Source: Micrococcales bacterium UBA3913
Lineage (GTDB): Bacteria; Actinomycetota; Actinomycetes; Actinomycetales; Microbacteriaceae
Direction of reading: 5' to 3'
NCBI GenBank assembly: GCA_002391425.1
Contig: DGEZ01000077.1
Location: 778 to 12,192 of the forward strand
DNA: 11,415 nt
The notes beneath the pieces were generated by a model, which saw nothing but the letters and a program-made list of their open reading frames with translations, did no database searches and was not told the origin of the DNA. Shown here piece after piece: positions 1-6,259 of this stretch. The position numbers and the translations under genes were made by a program. Positions within the stretch are counted from its first letter, which is position 1; each line of letters starts with the position of its first letter.

Positions 1-2
1 GC

Positions 3-1205
3 TCCTCTGACCGGCGGAGTTCTCCCGGTGGTCGTGCTACGGGTTTCGAGTACCTGCCCGCTGACGACATCTACCTGGACTCCGCCTGTCAGAGTCTGCG
101 TCCTCAGCCCGTGCAGGGTGCGCTGGCCGAGTACTACACCAGCTACGGTGCGTGCGGTGGCCGCGTCAAGTACGCCTGGGGGCAGAAGGTGGATGCGCGC
201 GTGCTCGACGTGCGTCGGTCTGCGGCGTCCTGGCTGGGCCTCTCCCGGCATTACGTGACGGCGTTCACCCTCAACACGAGTTACGGCATCAACCTGCTAC
301 TTCAGCAGCTCCCGCGCGGCGAGTTCTCGCGCGTGGTAACCAGCACCATCGAACACAACTCGGTGTTCCTCTCGACGATGACGGCGGCACGGCGGCTCAG
401 CGTTCCCCGGCAGGTTGTGGCCCGCACCGCGGGCGGAGAGCTGGATCTGGCCGCGTCGGACCGCGAACGGGCCGTGGTGGTCGTCAATGTTGTCTCGAAT
501 GTGGACGGCTCCACCTTGGCCGGCCTGGCCGAGCTGACCCAGGATGTTCACCGCCGTGGCGGCATCGTGATCGTGGATGCTGCCCAGGCGGCCGCTCATT
601 CACCGCGGCTCGTCGCCGGTACGGACGTGGATGCGGTGTGCTTCTCCGCTCACAAGGTGTATGGGCCGAGCCTCGGGGTCGTCGTCGCCCGGGAAGAGCT
701 GCTGCGTAGCCTGGATGTGTCCTTCGTGGGCGGGGGCATGGTCTCCGGCGTCTCACGCGACGGCTTCGACCTCATCCCGGAGGAGCCATGGTCGCTGCTC
801 GAACCTGGGTTGCAGGCGTGGGGGGAGATCATCGGCCTCGGGGCGGCGCTGGACTGGCTCCGCGATGTGAAGCCCCTCGGGCACAGCCCGCACGACCACA
901 TCACGGCGCTCAGCGCATCGCTGTTCCAGGGACTCAGCGAGATCCCGGGACTGCATGTCGTGAACACGGAGCCCGCCCCGGTGATCAGCGTGTGGAGCGA
1001 CCGCGTGGACGCACACCGGCTGGCGGTGTTCCTCTCCCAGGCCGGAATCATGGTGCGAAGCGGGTACTTCTGTGCGCACTACTGGCTCACGGAGGTCCTC
1101 GGGCTGCCGCCACTACTGAGGTTCTCACTCGGGCTGCACAACACGCCTGAGGATATCGACACGGCTGTGCACACGCTCAGCAAGCTTCTGCGCGGTCTGC
1201 GCTGA
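3..1205 (+). CDS. SufS-like class V PLP enzyme (probable cysteine desulfurase), 5' end outside window
   Basis: The frame is open from the first bases with no ATG, GTG or TTG before the internal GTG at 111, and the residues before 111 (YLDSACQSLRP) match the usual N-terminal motif of the family, so the true start lies left of the window, probably by only a few codons. About 400 residues are visible. Counting from base 3, I see the SufS/CsdA catalytic set: His118 (STIEHNS), Asp192 (IVDAAQ), the PLP lysine Lys218 (SAHKVYG) and Cys357 (GYFCAHYW), plus Arg373 in LLRFSLGLHNT. The spacings Asp-Lys (26) and Lys-Cys (139) match E. coli SufS (26 and 138). By family knowledge it would remove sulfur (or selenium) from cysteine (or selenocysteine) as an enzyme-bound persulfide in the cytosol. 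No suf/isc scaffold genes are adjacent; the next gene, 13 nt on, encodes a membrane thioredoxin-like protein. A different class V activity cannot be excluded. Confidence 0.88.
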   Translation, partial: SSDRRSSPGGRATGFEYLPADDIYLDSACQSLRPQPVQGALAEYYTSYGACGGRVKYAWGQKVDARVLDVRRSAASWLGLSRHYVTAFTLNTSYGINLLLQQLPRGEFSRVVTSTIEHNSVFLSTMTAARRLSVPRQVVARTAGGELDLAASDRERAVVVVNVVSNVDGSTLAGLAELTQDVHRRGGIVIVDAAQAAAHSPRLVAGTDVDAVCFSAHKVYGPSLGVVVAREELLRSLDVSFVGGGMVSGVSRDGFDLIPEEPWSLLEPGLQAWGEIIGLGAALDWLRDVKPLGHSPHDHITALSASLFQGLSEIPGLHVVNTEPAPVISVWSDRVDAHRLAVFLSQAGIMVRSGYFCAHYWLTEVLGLPPLLRFSLGLHNTPEDIDTAVHTLSKLLRGLR

Positions 1206-1218
1206 GAGGGACCCGAGC

Positions 1219-2292
1219 ATGTTCTGCATTGCCGCCTTCATCGTCCTGCTCTTCCTCGCCGTCATCTCGGCACGGTACCGCAAAATGTTGGGCAAGGCCT
1301 GGCGATGCGTAGCGAGGCGAGTAACGTTTCGCGCCTGTGACACGACCTTCAAGCAGGACGTCAAGGATCACCTGCTCGCGCCCCTGGCGATCCGGAACCC
1401 TGCCCTGGTTCGGCCCGCGAGTGTCATCCTGGAGGTCGTGGCGGTCCTCATCGTCATCTCGACGGTCGTGAGCCTGTACATCGTGGTGCGGGCTGGGCTG
1501 AACCTGTGGGTGTACAACACCTGCGACAAGCAGGACGCACAATCCTGCTCCCTCGGCTCGCAGTCCTGCTCGATTGAACAGGCCGTGCCAGGGTTCTGGG
1601 AGTCCGTGGCCAGCGGGGACGTTATCGGCGCGTTCAGCAACGAGTTCTCCAGCCTGGCCGAGACGATCTCGCTGATCCCCTCGCGCATGAAGACCTGGGA
1701 TGCGAGCGAGTACCTCCCGGAGAACGTCAGCTGGGCGAATGAATACGACGCAAGTAAGCCGACAGCTCTCGAAGTGCTGGACCCGGGTTGTGAGTATTGC
1801 CAGGACCTGTTCCAGAACATCCTCGAATCCGGCTTCGACCAGAGCTACAACCTTGCCTACATCGCGTTCCCCATCCCAGACGGTGACGGCTACAAGTTCG
1901 CGAACTCGTACCTGATCTCGTCCTACCTGGAGGCGCTGAAGCTGACCCCGCTGGACGGGGCGCAGACTCCGGCCGATTGGCAGCTGCTCACACGCGTGTA
2001 CACAACCCAGAACGATGTTGGAGTCGAGATGCAGAAGGTACTCAATGGTGCCACCGCCGAGCAGGCACAGGCGCAGCTGGATGCGTGGCTTGCCGAGATC
2101 GGGTACAGCACGGAACAGATCGGTGAGATTTCCGAGCTTGCCGCCTCCGACACGGTAGCCCAGATCATCGCGGCGAATCAGGAGATCGTCACCGGCGAGA
2201 TGAACACGCTGAAGATCCCGACCATTATCTACGACGGCGTACGGCACGACGGTCTGGTCAGCGTGGAGGACCTCACCCAGGCGGAGGGCTGA
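1219..2292 (+). CDS. Two-TM membrane protein with extracytoplasmic DsbA/thioredoxin-fold CxxC domain
   Basis: The protein has 357 residues. The start is supported by GAGAGGG (1204-1210), which overlaps the stop of the preceding gene, so the two are probably translationally coupled. TM1 is about residues 3-19. A basic loop (20-65, rich in Lys/Arg) should be cytoplasmic and carries Cys30 and Cys40. TM2 is about 68-90, and the rest should be outside. Just after TM2 come Cys102, Cys110 and Cys117, then a thioredoxin-like domain from about 178 with the redox motif Cys191-Glu-Tyr-Cys194 and a plausible cis-proline at Pro334 (LKIPTIIYDG). A long helical insert lies between them, as in DsbA-type folds. 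The role is inferred as thiol/disulfide or sulfur-transfer chemistry at the membrane. The pairing with a cysteine desulfurase-like gene suggests a sulfur or selenium pathway. The exact family is not recognised, so no symbol is given. Confidence 0.82.
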   Translation: MFCIAAFIVLLFLAVISARYRKMLGKAWRCVARRVTFRACDTTFKQDVKDHLLAPLAIRNPALVRPASVILEVVAVLIVISTVVSLYIVVRAGLNLWVYNTCDKQDAQSCSLGSQSCSIEQAVPGFWESVASGDVIGAFSNEFSSLAETISLIPSRMKTWDASEYLPENVSWANEYDASKPTALEVLDPGCEYCQDLFQNILESGFDQSYNLAYIAFPIPDGDGYKFANSYLISSYLEALKLTPLDGAQTPADWQLLTRVYTTQNDVGVEMQKVLNGATAEQAQAQLDAWLAEIGYSTEQIGEISELAASDTVAQIIAANQEIVTGEMNTLKIPTIIYDGVRHDGLVSVEDLTQAEG

Positions 2293-2307
2293 GCCAGCCG
2301 CAGGTCA

Positions 2308-2313
2308 TACACT
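2308..2313 (+). promoter_or_regulatory. Candidate -10 box for a leaderless helicase mRNA
   Basis: TACACT fits the actinobacterial TANNNT -10 pattern and ends 6 nt before the GTG at 2320, so the predicted transcript would begin at or next to the start codon. No Shine-Dalgarno sequence precedes that GTG, and the frame upstream has no other start codon back to the stop of the previous gene. No clear -35 box is visible. Confidence 0.45.
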
Positions 2314-2319
2314 GGCTGG

Positions 2320-4872
2320 GTGACGTTCCATCCCGCTCAGTGGCTGTCCGGGGAAAAACTCCCCGAGGCGGACGACGCACTGACCAGTTTCATCGAGTTC
2401 GTTGAGTCGCACTACGGGATAGAACCCTACCCGGCCCAGCTCGATGCATTCATGGAGCTGGCTGCCGGCAGCAACGTCATCATGGCGACCCCGACCGGGA
2501 GCGGAAAATCCCTCGTCGCCTACGCCGCCTTGTGTCTCAACCCGATCGTGAACCCGGGCACCCGGAGCTACTACACCGCGCCCATCAAGGCACTGGTGAG
2601 CGAGAAGTTCTTCTCCCTCGGGGAGGAACTCGGTCACGAGAACGTGGGGATGATCACCGGCGACAGCACGATCAACCCGGACGCTCCGGTGATCTGCTGC
2701 ACGGCCGAGATCCTGGCGAATGTCGCGCTGCGCAACCCGGGCCCGAACGCCTCGGTGGGGGCGGTGGTCATGGATGAGTTCCACTACTACGGCGACCCGG
2801 AGCGTGGATGGGCGTGGCAGGTGCCGTTGATTGACCTGCCCGCAGCCCAGTTCGTGCTCATGTCCGCCACCCTGGGGGATACTTCGGAGATCTCGGCAGA
2901 TCTGGACCGGCGCACCGGGCGGCAGACCGTGACCATCGAGCATCCCGATCGGCCTGTCCCCCTGGAATACCACTGGGCGGTCACCCCCGTCCCCGAGACC
3001 ATCGAGAAGCTCCAAGCAGAGGGGCGTACCCCGGTGTACGTGGTGCACTTCAGCCAGCGTGAGGCGGTGGAGCGGGCGCAGGCCCTCAGCAGCTTGCGCT
3101 TGGTGACCCGCGAACAGCGTGATGAGATATCGGATGCGATCGGTGACTTTCGTTTCCTGTCCGGTTTCGGGCAGACGCTATCCCGGTTGGTGCGTGGCGG
3201 GATCGGAGTGCACCACGCCGGAATGCTGCCGCGCTACCGGCGTCTGGTCGAACAGTTGGCCGGTCAGGGTCTGCTTCGCGTCATCTGCGGCACGGACACG
3301 CTGGGCGTGGGCATCAACGTGCCGATCCGCACTGTGCTCCTGACCGCGTTGAGCAAGTACGACGGGCACCGGGTGCGGCCCATCAACGCGCGCGAATTCC
3401 ACCAGATCGCGGGCCGCGCCGGACGGGCCGGGTTCGACACCCAGGGGGACGTCGTCGTGCAGGCGCCCGAGTTCGAGATAGAGAACCTGCGAGCCCTCGC
3501 GAAGGCCGAGAACGCGACCGGGAAGAAGCGCAAGGTCGTCCGGAAACAGCCCCCGCGTGGTTTCGTATCCTGGAACGAACAGGGGTTCCGCAAGCTGATC
3601 GCAGCCCGACCGGAGCCTCTGCGAGGCAGGATGGCGATGTCCAGCGCCATCCTCATCAATGTGGTCGCGGGCGGGGGAGATGTGGTGGCGCACGTGCGGC
3701 GGCTCATTGATGAGTCGCGCATCCCGCCAGCACAGAAGTTCGCGCTCGCCCGCCGCGCCCTCACCATTTTTCGGTCTCTGAAGAGCGCCGGAATCGTGGT
3801 CGTCACCGAAGACGGCCAGGTCACCCTCACCGTGGACCTCCCGCCGCACTTCGCGCTCAACCAGCCGCTGTCCGCGTTCGCGATAGCGGCCCAGGAACTG
3901 ATCGACCCCGACTCGGAGACGGCTACACGCGACCGGATCAGTATCGTGGAGGCGACACTGGAGGACCCGGGCGCGATCCTGGCCGCGCAACGCGAGGCGG
4001 CGCGCGCCGAGGCGATCGCTCGGTGGAAGGCTGAGGGCATCGACTACGACGAGCGGATGGCGCTGCTGGAGGAGATCAGCTACCCGCAGCCGCTGGCTGA
4101 GTTGCTCGACGCGGCCTATCGCGCGTACATCGTCGACGTGCCGTGGGCGGCGGACACCCCGGTGCGGCCGAAGTCGATCCTGCGGGACATGATCGAGCAC
4201 GCCGACGATTTTCGCAGCTTCGTGACCCGGTACGGGCTGTCCCGGTCCGAGGGAACCGTGCTGCGGTACCTCTCCGATGTGTACCGTGCGCTGCGCCAGA
4301 CGATCGCACCCGCGGCAGGGACAGAACTCGCTGGCATCGTCGAGTGGCTGGGGATGCTCATCCGGGGTACCGACTCCAGCCTGGTCGATGAGTGGAGCGA
4401 ACTCGTCACGGGTGCGGACGGCGACGAGGCCGCTGCGCCGTCACCGCCCGCACCGGGGGCGGGCGGTGACCCCAGCCGCGACCGCGGCCTGCGCATTCTC
4501 GTGGGGAATGCGCTGTGGCGCCGCGTCGAGCTGGCCGCGTGGCGGCAGTGGGACGCCCTGGGGGAGCTGGACGCGGCCAGCGGCTGGGGGGCGCGCCGCT
4601 GGCAGCAGGCGGTGGAAACGTACTTCGACGAGTACGACCAGATCGGCACAAGCCAGGCGGCGCGCGCGGCGCAGCTGACCTCCCTCGTGCCGGACGCGGA
4701 CGGCACGCACTGGACGGTCCGGCAGGTGTTCGATGACCCGGAGGGCGATCACGATTGGGGGATCACTGCTCGTGTGGATGTGCCGGCCACTCTGGCCGCG
4801 GGCGCCGTGCAGCTGGAGATCCTGGCTGTCGGCCCGCATGAGTCGAATGCGGCGGCGGGTTCGCCGACCTAA
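2320..4872 (+). CDS. DEAD/DEAH-box superfamily 2 helicase with DUF3516-type C-terminal region
   Basis: The protein has 850 residues. The helicase motifs are all in order: Walker A PTGSGKS at 58-64, the DEFH box at 152-155, SAT at 182-184, HHAGM near 298, GTDTLGVGIN near 324 and GRAGRAG at 365-371. This layout belongs to the Ski2/Mtr4-like SF2 helicases. The remainder (about 400-850) is a long, mostly helical region of the type called DUF3516 in actinobacterial helicases. ATP-driven unwinding or remodelling of RNA or DNA in the cytoplasm is the family expectation; the substrate is unknown. A Pro/Ala/Gly-rich linker at about 705-720 is encoded by a perfect 12-bp inverted repeat. The GTG start is chosen because it is the first possible start after the stop of the upstream gene, 27 nt away, and because a -10 box sits 6 nt before it. 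The gene has no obvious functional link with its neighbours. Confidence 0.93.
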   Translation: MTFHPAQWLSGEKLPEADDALTSFIEFVESHYGIEPYPAQLDAFMELAAGSNVIMATPTGSGKSLVAYAALCLNPIVNPGTRSYYTAPIKALVSEKFFSLGEELGHENVGMITGDSTINPDAPVICCTAEILANVALRNPGPNASVGAVVMDEFHYYGDPERGWAWQVPLIDLPAAQFVLMSATLGDTSEISADLDRRTGRQTVTIEHPDRPVPLEYHWAVTPVPETIEKLQAEGRTPVYVVHFSQREAVERAQALSSLRLVTREQRDEISDAIGDFRFLSGFGQTLSRLVRGGIGVHHAGMLPRYRRLVEQLAGQGLLRVICGTDTLGVGINVPIRTVLLTALSKYDGHRVRPINAREFHQIAGRAGRAGFDTQGDVVVQAPEFEIENLRALAKAENATGKKRKVVRKQPPRGFVSWNEQGFRKLIAARPEPLRGRMAMSSAILINVVAGGGDVVAHVRRLIDESRIPPAQKFALARRALTIFRSLKSAGIVVVTEDGQVTLTVDLPPHFALNQPLSAFAIAAQELIDPDSETATRDRISIVEATLEDPGAILAAQREAARAEAIARWKAEGIDYDERMALLEEISYPQPLAELLDAAYRAYIVDVPWAADTPVRPKSILRDMIEHADDFRSFVTRYGLSRSEGTVLRYLSDVYRALRQTIAPAAGTELAGIVEWLGMLIRGTDSSLVDEWSELVTGADGDEAAAPSPPAPGAGGDPSRDRGLRILVGNALWRRVELAAWRQWDALGELDAASGWGARRWQQAVETYFDEYDQIGTSQAARAAQLTSLVPDADGTHWTVRQVFDDPEGDHDWGITARVDVPATLAAGAVQLEILAVGPHESNAAAGSPT
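4440..4470 (+). repeat. Perfect 12-bp inverted repeat (7-nt loop) inside the helicase gene
   Basis: GTCACCGCCCGC at 4440-4451 is exactly complementary to GCGGGCGGTGAC at 4459-4470, with a 7-nt loop. It lies wholly within the reading frame and encodes the Pro/Gly/Ala-rich linker of the helicase. There is no following T-run, so it is not a canonical terminator, but the mRNA hairpin should be very stable. Confidence 0.8.
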
Positions 4873-5011
4873 CTTTCGGCACATTCGGCGTCCTGCGTTT
4901 TCGCCACCCTGTGTCCGGGGTCGGCGGAGCCGCACCAACGCGTCCCGCACCAACGCGTCCCGCACCAACGCGTCCCGCACCGGCACATCGCTCCCAGGGC
5001 TGACGGTCAGG
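4873..5011. other. Non-coding gap between convergent helicase and kinase genes
   Basis: These 139 nt separate two genes that end toward each other. The frames across it read as Arg/Ser-rich shadow sequence with no start and ribosome site that convince me. It holds a 15-bp tandem repeat, and next to the kinase stop a short perfect inverted repeat CTGAC-G-GTCAG (5000-5010). I see no hairpin followed by a T-run, so the means of termination is not evident. Confidence 0.6.
4931..4975. repeat. Tandem repeat, three perfect copies of a 15-bp unit
   Basis: The unit CGCACCAACGCGTCC occurs three times without a mismatch (4931-4945, 4946-4960, 4961-4975). A degenerate fourth copy begins CGCACC at 4976. 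Each unit contains the palindrome ACGCGT. The copies are head to tail with no spacers, so this is a minisatellite, not a CRISPR array. It lies outside both flanking genes. Confidence 0.95.
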
Positions 5012-6058
5012 TCAGCTCGTGAGCAGCCAGAGCGGGTTCTGCGCGAACCGTTCAGCGATGGCGACTGTCCCGGGAACCTGAGCATCCCAGATATCTGCTG
5101 GCAGCGCGTCGGACCGGTGCGTGGTCGTCCAGCCGAGCATCTGGAGCCGGCGCAGCATACTGAGTGCAACGGCGTCCTGCGCGTCCGCCTCGCTCAGCGG
5201 TGTCGTCTCCGCGTAGCCGCGCATCCACTCCCGGGCGAGCGCCGGCGTGATCGGCAGGTGTTCGACGAAGCTGAAGGCAGCAGCGAAGTCGTACAGGAAC
5301 CACGCCCAGCCGCAGTCGTCGAAGTCGATGACGGTGAGGGTTCCGTCTGCGTCGACCATGATGTTCGAGGGGCGCAAGTCCGCGTGAATAAGGCCCCAGG
5401 TGTCAGGGGTCTTCTGCAACGGCTCCAGTCTGTCCAGGGCCGCCGCCTGTGCGCTCTCCAACAGGCGCGTCTCGGCCGGCGTGAGCGTCGCCCGATGCCA
5501 GTCTCCCCAGCGGGCGCTCGGGCCGACCATATCGCTGAGCTCCCACGAGAACCGCGTGAATCCGCCCGGGGGCTGCCAGGTGCGCGAGTGGGCTTGGAAC
5601 TCGGCGGTGATCGCCCCGATCCGTCGGTAGTACGGGAGGGGATCGGTGAAGTCATCCTCGAGGATCGTGCCGGGGGAGAACATGAACAGGACGAGGTACC
5701 AGCTGGATCCTCGTCCGTCGCGCGCTGTGCACACCGCGTCGCCGCTGCGCGTGGCGATCGCGCGCGGAACGGGGGTGTCGGTGCGCTCCGCAAGGGCCTC
5801 GACCCAGTGCAGTTCGCTGCGGATGTGTGCGGCGCTGGGGACGTAGCCGGGCCGACTCACGCGCAGCACGGAGTGCGGCGTGCCGTCGATGCGCAGAAGG
5901 AAGGTCGCGTTCTCGGATACGGTGATCAGGGTGAGGTTCTGGTGTCCGTCGGGCAGCGCCCAGTGCTCGCTCACCGCGTGGCGCAGCCAGCGCGGGGCCA
6001 CCTCTCCGCGCCGAAGGACGGTGAACGCGTCCCGTCCGGTATCTGCAGTGCTGGGCAT
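5012..6058 (-). CDS. APH-fold phosphotransferase (small-molecule kinase, possible amino-alcohol kinase)
   Basis: The protein has 348 residues and belongs to the aminoglycoside phosphotransferase / choline kinase / hydroxylysine kinase fold. The catalytic loop is His225-Ala-Asp227-Leu-Arg-Pro-Ser-Asn232 and the metal-binding motif is Asp245-Phe-Asp-Asp (VIDFDDCG). In the N-lobe the position where many kinases keep the ATP lysine reads SVLRVSRPGY, with Arg at 66. The ATG at 6058 is preceded by a strong GAGGAGGA. The expected reaction is ATP-dependent phosphorylation of a small hydroxylated amine. The gene diverges from a class III enzyme related to the phospho-lyases ETNPPL and PHYKPL, and in animals the functional partner of PHYKPL is a kinase of this fold (HYKK). 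I therefore infer ethanolamine, hydroxylysine or a similar amino alcohol as substrate. An antibiotic-resistance role is possible but not supported by context. Confidence 0.85.
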   Translation of the reverse strand: MPSTADTGRDAFTVLRRGEVAPRWLRHAVSEHWALPDGHQNLTLITVSENATFLLRIDGTPHSVLRVSRPGYVPSAAHIRSELHWVEALAERTDTPVPRAIATRSGDAVCTARDGRGSSWYLVLFMFSPGTILEDDFTDPLPYYRRIGAITAEFQAHSRTWQPPGGFTRFSWELSDMVGPSARWGDWHRATLTPAETRLLESAQAAALDRLEPLQKTPDTWGLIHADLRPSNIMVDADGTLTVIDFDDCGWAWFLYDFAAAFSFVEHLPITPALAREWMRGYAETTPLSEADAQDAVALSMLRRLQMLGWTTTHRSDALPADIWDAQVPGTVAIAERFAQNPLWLLTS

Positions 6059-6127
6059 GGTCCTCCTCAGCTGCTCGTGCCGTCCAGGCTACGTCGCCAG
6101 CACCGCCATTCGGCCGGAGACGGGCCA

Positions 6128-6149
6128 GGTGTTACCCGCTGTTTACACC
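6128..6149. promoter_or_regulatory. Imperfect inverted repeat, candidate operator
   Basis: GGTGT (6128-6132) and ACACC (6145-6149) are exact inverted arms. The next bases inward (TA and TTT) extend the symmetry imperfectly, giving a 22-bp element. It is an A/T-richer island in a GC-rich divergent spacer, which fits a dimeric repressor site serving both genes. No regulator gene is adjacent, so this rests on symmetry and position only. Confidence 0.35.
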
Positions 6150-6247
6150 CGGCGACGATGATGACGGGTGCCGCCGGTGCGTGTGTGCCCCCGCACGGGT
6201 GCAGCCGGGAGGCCGCAGTGCAAGGATGGTATCTCGACGATGCCCCC

Positions 6248-6255
6248 AGGGAGGA
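6248..6255 (+). promoter_or_regulatory. Ribosome binding site deciding the start of the class III PLP enzyme
   Basis: AGGGAGGA ends 4 nt before the ATG at 6260. It matters because the reading frame is open for about 1.5 kb further left, through the oppositely oriented kinase gene. This site and the point where homology begins place the true start at 6260 rather than upstream. Confidence 0.75.
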
Positions 6256-6259
6256 CACA

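Larger units (their letters stand above)
6059..6259. promoter_or_regulatory. Divergent control region of the kinase and class III PLP enzyme genes
   Basis: These 201 nt lie between the two start codons and should hold both promoters. For the kinase, a weak TAGCCT (minus strand, 6086-6091) could serve as a -10 box, giving a short leader that includes the ribosome site. For the PLP enzyme I see no convincing -10/-35 pair; TATCTC at 6230-6235 is the best guess. A 22-bp imperfect inverted repeat in the middle is the best operator candidate. Confidence 0.5.

Noticed and set aside
1177..2247. A 356-codon open frame on the minus strand opposite the membrane thioredoxin gene
   Set aside because: Its product is rich in Arg/His/Gly/Val with no recognisable domain, while the plus strand shows TM segments, CxxC and a cis-proline. 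Long antisense frames are expected in GC-rich coding DNA.
3178..4200. A 340-codon minus-strand open frame inside the helicase gene
   Set aside because: It is the antisense shadow of helicase motifs with no domain of its own and no plausible promoter or ribosome site.
4931..4975. CRISPR array
   Set aside because: The 15-bp units are directly adjacent without spacers and no cas gene is present.
5015..5024. Short inverted repeat GCTC-GT-GAGC at the kinase 3' end
   Set aside because: Four-base arms are common by chance in GC-rich coding sequence.
4733..6259. A long open frame running in front of and in phase with the class III PLP enzyme, which would give a 954-residue fusion protein
   Set aside because: The extra 509 residues are Arg-rich shadow sequence crossing the 15-bp repeats and the antisense of the kinase gene. 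A good ribosome site and the start of homology place the true start at 6260.
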